A stretch of DNA of 64,000 nt from NCBI GenBank assembly GCA_018402255.1, contig JAGYIS010000004.1:372001-436000 (forward strand), read 5' to 3'. This document shows positions 9,291 to 18,911 of this stretch, piece by piece. Below the pieces are notes generated by a model. The model was given only the letters and a program-made list of their open reading frames with translations. It was not told the origin of the DNA and ran no database searches. A program made the translations under genes and the position numbers. How positions within the stretch are numbered: position 1 is the stretch's first letter; each line of letters starts with the position of its first letter. Origin of the DNA: Marinobacter sp. Lineage in GTDB: Bacteria > Pseudomonadota > Gammaproteobacteria > Pseudomonadales > Oleiphilaceae.

Positions 9291-10816
9291 TCAGCGCCGG
9301 AATCTTCCTATACTGCCCTTAAGCAGGTTTTCCAGAAACGTCAGCGCCTCATCCGTCAGATTGGGCCGGGCCTGATCACAAGCTGCCAGGCCGTGATCAG
9401 GCTCCAGAGTCGCTGTGCACTCTTCGATCTTCTCCAGACTCTCTGTTACCAACCCTTGCAAAGATTCTCCGTCTGGTACCACGTCCGGGCATAAAGTGAA
9501 GTTTAGCGTCAACTGGCCCTGATAACTGACGGCCACGATGACCAGTCCAAGACTGTCAAACAGGGGTGCAGAATTGTATTGCCTGACCAGCCGTGCGCCC
9601 TGCAGGAACAGCGGCACCTGCGGACCGGGCACATTGGTGATCGGCAGGTTGAACAGAGGGTGATAGCGCTGGGCGACCTGTAATTCCGAGTACAGCCGGG
9701 CGGAAAGTGCCAGCAGGGTGGATGGCAGAAGCTCGGTTAGCCGGTCTGCGGAGATGGCTTCCCGGTAAGGTTCTGACTCGACCGCGTTTCGGTGGATATG
9801 GCGAATCCGGGCTGCCGGATTGGGTTCGCAGGTGGCAAGATCCAGCAGCATGGCTGACATCTGGTTACCGGTAGCTCGTCGCAGACTGCTGGAGCGCACC
9901 GAAATCGGTGTCATGGCCACCAGGGATTTGTCGGTATCGCTGCCTTGCTGTTCAAGATAGCGCCGCAGAGTTTCAGCGCACAGCCCCAGTACTACGTCAT
10001 TCAACGTAACATCGCCCAGACTTGCCTTGATCGCTTTTAGTCTTGAGAGCTCAATGCTGGCAGAGACGATTCGTCGGTTGGCGGTGATCTGCCGGTTAAA
10101 AGGACTGTGCGGGGCGGTAAACAGCGGCAAGGGTAACGGCAGTTTCTGAAGTTGTTTCTTGATCAAACCCCTGGCTGTTGCTTCTGCCGCATTGTAAGCG
10201 AGGGAAGCGAATTGCATGGGGGTTTTCAGAATGTTGGCGCCGGCTTGCAGAAAGACCCGCTCTTCTGATGGCTCCGGACGAGCAAGCCATGCCCGTGGCG
10301 TTGCAATGGGGTGAGGCTCCGGTGTGTATTCCAACAGCTTTCCCATGATCTCTTCGCCGCTGAAAGCATCGATGGCGGCATGGTGGAGCTTCACGATCAG
10401 GGCAAACCCTTCCTTTCCACCTTCCGGGCTATCGATCTTGAATCCGTCCACAAAGGTGATGTGCCAAAGCGGGCGGTCCCGCTTGAGGGGCTCTTCCAGA
10501 ATTTTCGGCGCCAGGGACATCAGGCTGGCTTGCTTGCCGTGCTCGCCAAGATTCACATAGGCCAGGTGGCGCTCAATGCTGAAGTTAGGGTCGTCTATCC
10601 AGTATGGTCGGCCCAGGCGTAGGGGATCTCCTTGAGTTTCTGCCGGAACAGCGGCACTACATGCAGGCGGCTGCGCAGGTAGGCGACAAAGGTGCTGAAA
10701 GCCAGAGGCTTATCCAGAGTGCTGGCGTCGAACAGGTACACGCCACCTATGTGCATAGGCGTGGTTTCCGACTCGAGGTATAAAAACGAGGCGTCCAGTT
10801 CCGACAGTTGGCGCAT
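9291..10816 (-). CDS. Wax ester synthase/diacylglycerol acyltransferase (WS/DGAT family), frameshifted
   Basis: Membrane-associated O-acyltransferase that joins acyl-CoA to fatty alcohols or diacylglycerol to make storage lipids, a known Marinobacter trait. The N-terminal part starts at the ATG at 10816 (MRQLSELDASFLYLESE, behind gggag). It runs out of frame near 10612-10614, where one extra G on the coding strand restores PYAWGRPYWIDDPNF and an unbroken frame to 9291 (about 508 residues). The active site reads HHAAIDA, with Ala where HHxxxDG is usual. PITNVPGP and the APLFDS segment are present in the C-terminal half. Either a pseudogene or, more likely, a sequencing error. It follows the LysR gene on the same strand after 87 nt. 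Confidence 0.88.
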
Positions 10817-10903
10817 TGAGCACGCTCCCTTGTATGTCACGTTGAATTCGACAGGTTTTGCAGTATATCCCAATGCGCTCGGGTGTCGGTTGGCCTGAGT
10901 GCC

Positions 10904-11824
10904 TCAGGCGCGTTCCGGCTGAAGCCAGTCCCGGATGCTCTGGTCTTGACTCAGGCGGTTCCAGAACCACATCAAGGCTTTACCTTGGTCTTCGCTATGA
11001 CGCGCCAGGTGGATGCTGATGGGGGATCTTGGCTCATGCACTTCTTTGGCGATCAGCGTGCCACGTTTCAATTGTTCCTGGATTCTGGGTCGCGGTAGCC
11101 AGCCTACCCCGAGACCGGCCTCTTGCGCTGCTATTTTCTGATCAATATTGCTAACGGTCAGGGTTCGTTGCTGCCGAAAAATACCAGCGTGTCCGGGGGG
11201 CAGAGAGCGGGAAGTGTCGGCGGCAACCGCGGCCGGGAATTGTGCGATATCGGCTTCGGTCAGGGGGCTGGGGGTATTGGCCAGAGCATGATCGGCAGCG
11301 ACGGCAAACACAAAAGACACGTCGCCGAGCGCCAAAGTGGCAAAAGAGCCGGCCGGCTTGCTGAGCTGGTCGGCGCCGACGATCATATCCACCCGTCGGC
11401 TCTGCAGCGCGTCCCAGGCGCCGGCGAAGACTTCTTCGACAATTTGCACGTCGACGGGTACGCCTAATTGCTGAAACTCTTCAATGGCGCTGAACAGGCA
11501 GTCCGCCGGCAACAGTGAGTTGAAGCCAATGCGGAGTCGGGTTTCCCAGCCCTGAGCTACTTGTCGGGTGGTGTGGGCCAGATTCTCTGCCGCCTCAAGA
11601 AGGGATCGCCCTTCCTCGAGCAAATAGCGGCCGGCCGGCGTTAACACCGCTTTGTGGCCGGTACGGTCAAAGATACTGACGTTCAGGTCTTCTTCGAGCT
11701 TTTGAACCGTGTAGCTGATGGCCGAGGGAACCCGGAACAGCTCGCCAGCCGCGCCGGCAAAACTGCCCTTGCGGTCAATGGCGTCCAGTACTTTGAGTGC
11801 GTCTATCGTAATCGCTGTATGCAT
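10904..11824 (-). CDS. LysR-family transcriptional regulator
   Basis: A 306-residue regulator with an N-terminal winged helix-turn-helix (about 1-60: ALKVLDAIDRKGSFAGAAGELF, then PSAISYTVQKLEEDLNVSIFDR). A periplasmic-binding-protein-like effector domain follows (about 90-300, starting RLRIGFNSLLP). It is encoded just upstream of, and on the same strand as, the wax ester synthase gene, which may be a target or only a neighbour. The effector is unknown. The upstream region up to the REP-like repeat at 11906 would hold its operator; I see no distinct T-N11-A site I would defend. Confidence 0.93.
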   Translation of the reverse strand: MHTAITIDALKVLDAIDRKGSFAGAAGELFRVPSAISYTVQKLEEDLNVSIFDRTGHKAVLTPAGRYLLEEGRSLLEAAENLAHTTRQVAQGWETRLRIGFNSLLPADCLFSAIEEFQQLGVPVDVQIVEEVFAGAWDALQSRRVDMIVGADQLSKPAGSFATLALGDVSFVFAVAADHALANTPSPLTEADIAQFPAAVAADTSRSLPPGHAGIFRQQRTLTVSNIDQKIAAQEAGLGVGWLPRPRIQEQLKRGTLIAKEVHEPRSPISIHLARHSEDQGKALMWFWNRLSQDQSIRDWLQPERA

Positions 11825-11905
11825 GTTCGAATAATCTGAAAGTGTCTGCCAGAAATGCTTGCTATCAGCCTAGCAGCCAACCCGCTAGCCTGTCTCTAAA
11901 TTAAA

Positions 11906-11999
11906 CGGGGTCAGACCCAAGTGCATTTGGCGGGGCGAAATGCACTTGGGTCTGACCCCGATGCAGTTGACGAGTTTAAATGTATTTGGGTCTGACCCC
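11906..11999. repeat. REP-like GGGGTCAGACCC palindrome with a third half-copy
   Basis: A perfect inverted repeat with 23-nt arms (11906-11928 and 11938-11960, 9-nt loop) is followed by another, slightly divergent half-unit at 11978-11999 in the same sense as the right arm. All units end in the motif gggtctgacccc or its complement. The motif resembles terminal sequences I associate with Y1 (IS200-like/REP-associated) transposases, but no transposase gene lies in the window. It sits directly upstream of the gene at 12014 and could influence its leader. Confidence 0.8.
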
Positions 12000-12013
12000 C
12001 AAGGGAGGGTGTT

Positions 12014-13003
12014 ATGGGATTGTTGGTTGATGGTAAGTGGCATGATCAGTGGTACGACACCGATAAGACCGGTGGCAAGTTTGAGCGCGAGGCGGCCCGG
12101 TTCCGTAACTGGGTGACGGCGGATGGCTCGCCGGGGCCGGTGGGTGAGGGTGGTTTCGCGGCTGAGAGTGGGCGCTATCATCTTTACGTGTCTATGGCCT
12201 GCCCGTGGGCGCATCGGACCTTGATCTTCCGGGCGCTAAAAGGACTGGAGTCGCACATTTCGGTGTCTGTGGTGCATCCGGACATGGTCGAGAACGGCTG
12301 GGAGTTCCGGTCGGGCGATGGGCAGCATCAGGATCACCTCTTCGGCTCAGCGTTCATGCACCAGATTTACACCCGCGCCGCGGCGGATTATTCCGGGCGC
12401 GTGACAGTGCCAGTGCTCTGGGACAAGCAGCAAGCGACGATTGTCAGTAACGAGTCAGCAGATATCATTCGAATGTTCAATTCGGCATTCAACGATCTGG
12501 ACGGGGTGGACTCTGGACTGGATCTCTATCCGGAAAGCCTGCGCAGTGAGATCGATGCGGTGAACGAGCGGGTTTACGATACCGTCAACAATGGTGTCTA
12601 CAAGTCCGGTTTTGCCACCGCACAGACAGTCTATGAAGAGGCTTACACGGCGTTGTTTGATTCGCTGGATTGGCTGGAAGATAAGTTGTCTCGGCAGCGT
12701 TATCTCGCCGGGCCGGAGCTGACCGAAGCTGATTGGCGTCTGTTCACCACACTGATTCGGTTTGATGCGGTGTATTACAGCCACTTCAAGTGCAATCGGC
12801 AGCAAATCAGGGACTATCCGAACCTGTCGGGTTACTTGCGGGAGCTTTACCAGGTGCCGGGTGTGGCAGAAACCGTCGATATCCGGCAGATCAAGCAGCA
12901 CTATTATGTGAGTCAGCGCACCATCAATCCGACGCAGATCGTGCCGGTTGGTCCGCTCCTGGATTTCGATGCGCCCCATGGGCGGGAGCGTATTGGTCTG
13001 TAA
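12014..13003 (+). CDS. yqjG: Glutathionyl-hydroquinone reductase (Xi-class glutathione S-transferase)
   Basis: Reduces glutathionyl-hydroquinones to free hydroquinones using glutathione; cytoplasmic. The catalytic cysteine is C63 in SMACPWAHRTL, followed by the typical VVHPDMVENGWEF. The second half carries PVLWDKQQATIVSNESADII and DRLFTTLIRFD-like text (reading WRLFTTLIRFDAVYYSHFKC), the Xi-class signature. The 329-residue length is normal. The start is only 14 nt after the REP-like repeat, behind gggagg. It stands as a single gene, convergent with ispB. Confidence 0.93.
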   Translation: MGLLVDGKWHDQWYDTDKTGGKFEREAARFRNWVTADGSPGPVGEGGFAAESGRYHLYVSMACPWAHRTLIFRALKGLESHISVSVVHPDMVENGWEFRSGDGQHQDHLFGSAFMHQIYTRAAADYSGRVTVPVLWDKQQATIVSNESADIIRMFNSAFNDLDGVDSGLDLYPESLRSEIDAVNERVYDTVNNGVYKSGFATAQTVYEEAYTALFDSLDWLEDKLSRQRYLAGPELTEADWRLFTTLIRFDAVYYSHFKCNRQQIRDYPNLSGYLRELYQVPGVAETVDIRQIKQHYYVSQRTINPTQIVPVGPLLDFDAPHGRERIGL

Positions 13004-13046
13004 AGAAGGTGGGGCAGAATGCAGTAGACATTCACCCCCTCTTTGA

Positions 13047-14015
13047 TCAGCTGACGCGGGCGACGGCGACCTCGGTCAGCAACTCAAGGGCATCGCGGTG
13101 CGCGGATGCAGGTAAGCATGACAGTAGCTCGCATGCCGCAGATGCCTGTTCCCGCGCTTTGGCCATGGTGTATTCAATCGCGCCGGATGCCTTCACAATC
13201 GCCAGTACTTTGGGCAGGTCGTCGAGCCCGCCTTTACGAATGGCCTGGCGTATCAGTTGGCGTTCTTCCTCGCTGCCATTAGCCATGGCGTGGATCAGGG
13301 GCAGAGTGGTTTTGCCCTCGGCCAGATCATCGCCGACATTCTTGCCCATGGTTTCGGCATCGCCCTGGTAATCGAGTACATCGTCCACCAGCTGGAAGGC
13401 CAGCCCCAGGTGCTTTCCGTAGTTTTTAAGCGCGCTCTCCTGCGCCGGATTAGCGCCGGCCAACAGTGCGCCGGTGTGGGATGAAGCTTCAAACAGCATG
13501 GCGGTCTTGTTATGGATCACAACCATGTACTGATCTTCAGTCAAGTCCGGGTTCTTCACGTTCATCAACTGCATCACCTCACCCTCAGCGATGACAGCGG
13601 TGGCGCGAGACAGCACGTTCATGATGGGTAGGCTTTCCAGTTCCACCATCATTTCGAACGCACGGGCGTAGAGGAAGTCGCCGACCAGCACGCTCGGAGC
13701 GTTGCCCCACTTGGCATTGGCGGTGCTGCGGCCGCGGCGCATATCGGAGGTATCGACGACATCGTCGTGCAGTAGGGTGGCGGTGTGCAGGAATTCAATC
13801 ACGGCGGCCAACTTCAGGTGATCGTCTTTGGCATAGCCGGCCGCCTGGCTCGCCAACAAAACCAGCAAAGGCCGCAGGCGTTTGCCGCCGCTTTCTATAA
13901 TATACTGGGCGATTTTCTCGACCATCGGGACATCCGAGGCAAGCCGCTGGATAATCAGATCATTAACGCGGCTGAAGTCTTCCGCCACGGTGTCGTGTAT
14001 ACGCTGGGCTGTCAT
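13047..14015 (-). CDS. ispB: Octaprenyl (polyprenyl) diphosphate synthase
   Basis: Long-chain trans-prenyltransferase that makes the side chain of ubiquinone from FPP and IPP. The start is placed at the ATG at 14015 (MTAQRIHDTVAEDF); the frame is open to 14072, but the added 19 residues are not typical of the family. The 322 residues carry GGKRLRP, the first Asp-rich motif D84-D-V-V-D88 followed by RRGR, and the second motif D211-D-V-L-D215. The intergenic region to rplU is shared, with divergent transcription, the usual ispB/rplU arrangement in gammaproteobacteria. Confidence 0.94.
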   Translation of the reverse strand: MTAQRIHDTVAEDFSRVNDLIIQRLASDVPMVEKIAQYIIESGGKRLRPLLVLLASQAAGYAKDDHLKLAAVIEFLHTATLLHDDVVDTSDMRRGRSTANAKWGNAPSVLVGDFLYARAFEMMVELESLPIMNVLSRATAVIAEGEVMQLMNVKNPDLTEDQYMVVIHNKTAMLFEASSHTGALLAGANPAQESALKNYGKHLGLAFQLVDDVLDYQGDAETMGKNVGDDLAEGKTTLPLIHAMANGSEEERQLIRQAIRKGGLDDLPKVLAIVKASGAIEYTMAKAREQASAACELLSCLPASAHRDALELLTEVAVARVS

Positions 14016-14118
14016 CGGGCTGAAAAGTCCCTTGCTGGTGTTTTCGTTGAGTTTTCGGGCAGGTCGCGGCAATGCTAGGTATTGCTGCTTACAGTGTCAA
14101 CTTGAGTCGTAATCTCCC

Positions 14119-14147
14119 TTGTATTGGCTCGCGGCTTTTCGTACAAT
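14119..14147 (+). promoter_or_regulatory. Probable promoter of rplU-rpmA
   Basis: TTGTAT (14119-14124), a 17-nt spacer and TACAAT (14142-14147) precede a GC-rich start region about 110 nt before rplU. The spacing and -10 are good, the -35 fair. Confidence 0.5.
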
Positions 14148-14256
14148 CACGCGCCCAACTCATCCCAACCTGCGCTCCCTGCTATAGGGTTGCCGAAGCG
14201 CTTCCCTTAGAACCAGGTGGATAAGAGCAGGGATGGGTCAATCGCGGAGATTACAA

Positions 14257-14568
14257 ATGTACGCAGTTATTGTTAGCGGTGGAAAACAGCACCGTGTGAA
14301 AGAAGGCGAAACTCTGAAGCTGGAAAAGCTCGAAGTTGAAACCGGTGGCTCCTTTGAGTTTGATCGCGTTCTGCTGGTAGTTAATGGCGACGACGTAAAA
14401 GTTGGCGCTCCGGTAGTTGATGGTGCCAAGGTGACTGCTGAAGTGGTTAGCCATGGTCGTCACGACAAGATCAATATCATCAAGTTCCGTCGTCGTAAGC
14501 ATTCCATGAAGCGTCAGGGCCACCGTCAGTGGTTTACTGAAGTCAAGATCACGGGTATTCAGGGCTAA
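14257..14568 (+). CDS. rplU: 50S ribosomal protein L21
   Basis: Large-subunit ribosomal protein that contacts 23S rRNA and L20. The conserved start is [14 protein letters not shown] at 14257; an in-frame ATG at 14233 would add eight unlikely residues. The length is 103 residues. The C-terminal [20 protein letters not shown] and [14 protein letters not shown] segments are intact. It is first in the rplU-rpmA pair, which is followed by obgE as in most proteobacteria. Confidence 0.98.
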   Translation: MYAVIVSGGKQHRVKEGETLKLEKLEVETGGSFEFDRVLLVVNGDDVKVGAPVVDGAKVTAEVVSHGRHDKINIIKFRRRKHSMKRQGHRQWFTEVKITGIQG

Positions 14569-14603
14569 GCTCTGACATTAACCCCTAATTAAGGAGGCCG
14601 GTC

Positions 14604-14863
14604 ATGGCTCACAAAAAAGCAGCAGGTAGTACCCGTAACGGTCGCGATTCCGAGTCGAAACGACTTGGCGTCAAGCGCTACGGCGGCGAGACTGTTTCTG
14701 CAGGTAGCATCATCGTTCGTCAGCGTGGCACTCGTTTCCACCCTGGCAACAACGTTGGCCTGGGCAAGGACCACACCCTTTTGCAAAAGCAGAAGGTCAG
14801 GTGAAGTTCGAAGTCAAAGGCCCGCAGAACCGTAAGTTCGTGAGCATCGTTCCAGCTGCGTAA
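14604..14863 (+). CDS. rpmA: 50S ribosomal protein L27, frameshifted in this sequence
   Basis: L27 lies near the peptidyl transferase centre. The frame is normal from [20 protein letters not shown] through [11 protein letters not shown] and then stops early at 66 residues. Adding one T to the run at 14779-14782 restores [20 protein letters not shown] and VSIVPAA to a stop at 14861, a protein of 86 residues, exactly the family length. Because L27 is normally indispensable for good growth, and the tail is perfectly conserved out of frame, a missing base in the sequence is far likelier than a real mutation. Confidence 0.95.
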
Positions 14864-14912
14864 GCAGCGGCGATCCGGTTCTGTCGAACCTTGGGTTTGC
14901 CTGATATGCTGA

Positions 14913-16193
<1,281 letters not shown>

Positions 16194-16222
16194 TCCCAAC
16201 CTGAAGAGACTGTGCAGCTACC

Positions 16223-17347
16223 ATGAGTGAACGCCTCCAGCTCCGCAAGGCTCGCCGTCTGGTCATCAAGATTGGCAGCGCCTTGCTCACCAACGACGGC
16301 AAAGGGCTTGATGTATCGGCCCTTGGGCTGTGGGTTGATCAGATTGCTGAGCTGATCAGTGACGGCGTTGAAGTGGTGGTGGTGTCTTCCGGTTCGGTGG
16401 CGGAAGGCATGAGTCGGCTTGGCTGGAATACTCGTCCCCAGCATCTCCACGAATTACAGGCGGCCGCGGCCGTTGGCCAGATGGGCCTGGTGCAAACCTG
16501 GGAGGCCCAGTTCAAGCGCCATGACATCCATACTGCTCAGATCTTGCTGACACACGATGATCTTTCGGATCGCAAGCGCTATCTGAACGGGCGCAGCACG
16601 CTGCGAACGCTTCTGGATTACGGCGTAGTGCCGATCGTGAACGAAAACGACACCGTGGTCACCGACGAAATCCGTTTCGGCGATAACGACACTCTGGGTG
16701 CGCTGGTTGCTAACCTGATTGAGGCCGATGGCCTGATTATTCTCACGGACCAGTTGGGGTTGTTCAACAAGGACCCCCGCAAACATGTGGATGCCCAGTT
16801 GGTAACTGAGCGTAAGGCCGAAGATCGTGACCTGGACGCCATGGCCGGTGGTGGTGCCGGTGCGCTTGGTCGTGGCGGCATGTTGACGAAGCTGCGGGCG
16901 GCCAGGCTGGCGGCTCGCTCCGGAGCCTTTACGGTGATTGTGGGTGGCCGCATAGAGCATGCGATTGCCCGGTTGCGCCAGGGTGACGTGATTGGCACTT
17001 TGCTGCTGCCAGAGCAGGGCCGAATGGCGGCTCGCAAGCAATGGATTGCCAGCCACCTGCAAACGCGAGGCACTCTTAGCCTGGATGAGGGTGCAGTCAA
17101 AGTCCTTCGTCAGGGCGGCAGAAGCTTGTTGCCGGTAGGTGTGAAGTCGATTGCCGGTCAGTTCCGGCGGGGCGAGATGGTCTCTTGCGTCGATCCTGAT
17201 GGCAAAGAGATTGCCCGTGGGTTGGTCAATTATGATGCCGACGAAGCCAGGGCGATTGCGGGCCGTTCAAGCGACCGTATTGCCGATGTACTGGGTTATG
17301 TCTCCGATGAGGAAATGATTCATCGGGATAATCTGGTCGTTGTTTAG
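16223..17347 (+). CDS. proB: Glutamate 5-kinase
   Basis: Phosphorylates glutamate for proline synthesis. The amino acid kinase domain (about 1-260) has [34 protein letters not shown] and [24 protein letters not shown] domain follows from about residue 285 ([20 protein letters not shown] to the end). The 374-residue length is normal. It follows obgE with short spacing and is probably co-transcribed. No terminator is evident downstream; an AT-rich stretch with a palindrome begins about 55 nt later. Confidence 0.97.
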   Translation: MSERLQLRKARRLVIKIGSALLTNDGKGLDVSALGLWVDQIAELISDGVEVVVVSSGSVAEGMSRLGWNTRPQHLHELQAAAAVGQMGLVQTWEAQFKRHDIHTAQILLTHDDLSDRKRYLNGRSTLRTLLDYGVVPIVNENDTVVTDEIRFGDNDTLGALVANLIEADGLIILTDQLGLFNKDPRKHVDAQLVTERKAEDRDLDAMAGGGAGALGRGGMLTKLRAARLAARSGAFTVIVGGRIEHAIARLRQGDVIGTLLLPEQGRMAARKQWIASHLQTRGTLSLDEGAVKVLRQGGRSLLPVGVKSIAGQFRRGEMVSCVDPDGKEIARGLVNYDADEARAIAGRSSDRIADVLGYVSDEEMIHRDNLVVV

Positions 17348-17432
17348 CCGATCAAGCCTCTATTCTGGTTGAAAGTTAGCCAAAGAGATCATTAGTTAGC
17401 CATTTGACATCCTTTTGCAAAAGTTTCTTTGC

Positions 17433-17448
17433 ATTACATATATGTAAT
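17433..17448. promoter_or_regulatory. 16-bp perfect palindrome upstream of the envelope cluster
   Basis: The palindrome attacatatatgtaat lies 99 nt before the first gene of the 17547-22327 cluster, just downstream of a TTGACA (17404-17409). A 10-bp palindrome gaagatcttc follows at 17453-17462. The geometry suits an operator for a dimeric regulator; this is inference. Confidence 0.45.
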
Positions 17449-17546
17449 TGTGAAGATCTTCGCATCTCGAAAAAGAGGTGTGTGAGCTGCTCCTTCCGGA
17501 GCCGCCTGTGACCGGCAGCGCTCGTTGCCAGGAATAGGGATGTTGG

Positions 17547-18305
17547 ATGTTCTTTTCTGTTAAATCTGATTCTGACCAGAACCCTCCTTTCAGAAAGAAG
17601 GTCGTCGCTTTTCTGGCCGCGGTTTCTTTGCCGGTTATTGCGCTTGGCACCTTCTCAGAAGCCGTGATGCTGGTAGAGCAGGCTTCTGATCGCGTGGTCT
17701 CCTCGTTCACACACTTTCCCGAATATAAAGATCTATCCTTGATGCGTGTTGGCATTAGCCGTGACTACGCAGGCAAGGTTTTCGGTGTGCCTCAGGTGCA
17801 TCGCGAGCTGGGGTCGGGCTTGAGCGCAGAGTACTACTTCAACAGCAAGTACCTGCTAACGATGCTGATCAGGGGTAACGAAGTTGCCGGCTACACGGTG
17901 ACTAGTCTTAGAGATGGATTCGCTCCACCCGTGTTTGATCATGAAGCAAGAGGATTGGGGGAATTTCCCTTGGCGGACGTGCCAGGTGAGCCCGGAGGCT
18001 TTCTTGTGGACTGGACGAAAACGTCAGCGGTTTATCTTGAGGAAGTGAATCTGGGAGGGAGCTCCCTCAACCAGTCTGCCTTGCTGGGGTGGCTCAACTA
18101 TGGCGCAAGTGCTGTTAATGAGGGACTTGCCGAGCTCTATCGAAGTGCGTTGACGGGCGAGGGTAGTACTGAGCGGCGCCAGACTGTTCGTGCATTAACG
18201 CACGCAAATCTATACGGCTGGGGGCGGGTAACCCTCACAGAGGTACAGGCTTCTCTGTTAAGTCCTGCCGAGCTCGGCCATTACCTCTCTGCCTATCACA
18301 ATTAA
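17547..18305 (+). CDS. Membrane-anchored protein of unknown function, first gene of an envelope cluster
   Basis: A 252-residue protein I do not recognise with certainty. One hydrophobic segment near residues 18-42 (VVAFLAAVSLPVIALGTF) suggests an N-terminal membrane anchor or uncleaved signal. The next part, YKDLSLMRVGISRDYAGKVFGVP, has the short helix-turn-GxP look of BamE-like or ETEC_3214-like domains, followed by ELGSGLSAEYYFNSKYLLTM. The rest lacks motifs. It is followed after 21 nt by an LPP20-like lipoprotein gene and probably heads the operon, preceded by a 199-nt AT-rich region with a palindrome. Confidence 0.75.
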   Translation: MFFSVKSDSDQNPPFRKKVVAFLAAVSLPVIALGTFSEAVMLVEQASDRVVSSFTHFPEYKDLSLMRVGISRDYAGKVFGVPQVHRELGSGLSAEYYFNSKYLLTMLIRGNEVAGYTVTSLRDGFAPPVFDHEARGLGEFPLADVPGEPGGFLVDWTKTSAVYLEEVNLGGSSLNQSALLGWLNYGASAVNEGLAELYRSALTGEGSTERRQTVRALTHANLYGWGRVTLTEVQASLLSPAELGHYLSAYHN

Positions 18306-18326
18306 TTAAAATTCAGGAGTATTCGC

Positions 18327-18911
18327 ATGTTCAGGTCTTCTATCAAACAGGTTGCAACGGTTGCTGTTACGGCCCTGGTTGTTGGTTGCGCAGCCAACTC
18401 GCCGAGCGAAGAGAAAAGTTCATCCAGCGGTCTGCCGGCCTGGGTAATAGCACCTTCTGGCCTGGTGGGCGAAGGTGCCCTGGTGGCGACCGAGTGTGTG
18501 CCAGATAACGCAGGCATGAGCATTCTCAAGTCAAAATCAACAGCTCTGGCCCGTGCTGCGATTGCCCAGCAGATTCAGGTGAATGTGCAGGTGATGGATA
18601 AGACCTACCAGGATCTGACCGAAAACGGTGAGGAGAGTGCGTCGGGTTCAACATTCTCCAGTGTGTCCAAGCAGGTGACTGACCAGATGCTTCAGGGCGC
18701 CATTCCGCAGCGGATGGACTACATCGAAGGGCGCGGAGAAGATTTGTTCTGCTCCATGGTGGTTCTGGCGCCAGAGCAAAACCGCAAAGTCTTCGAGGCC
18801 ATCATCCAGAAATCCAACCGTCAGATGAGTCCGAACAACGAAGCCCTGCTGTATCAGGAGTTCCGTGCCAAGCGTGCAGCAGAAGAGCTGGATAAGGCTG
18901 TGGGGAATTGA
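18327..18911 (+). CDS. LPP20-like outer-membrane lipoprotein
   Basis: A 194-residue lipoprotein. The signal peptide MFRSSIKQVATVAVTALVV leads to lipobox V-V-G-C21. The mature start SGLPAWVIAP, then GLVGEGALVATECV and an Ala-rich helix KSKSTALARAAIAQQIQVNV, follow the pattern of LPP20/FlgP-like lipoproteins (residues PxWV, then GxGxa, then A-rate-A repeats). Function is unknown in most relatives; some are flagellar or surface-exposed. It overlaps the downstream lytic transglycosylase gene at its stop codon. Confidence 0.8.
   Translation: MFRSSIKQVATVAVTALVVGCAANSPSEEKSSSSGLPAWVIAPSGLVGEGALVATECVPDNAGMSILKSKSTALARAAIAQQIQVNVQVMDKTYQDLTENGEESASGSTFSSVSKQVTDQMLQGAIPQRMDYIEGRGEDLFCSMVVLAPEQNRKVFEAIIQKSNRQMSPNNEALLYQEFRAKRAAEELDKAVGN

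Noticed and set aside
11906..11999. Complete insertion sequence at the REP-like repeat
   Set aside because: No transposase gene or long internal region; only palindromic units of about 95 nt in total.
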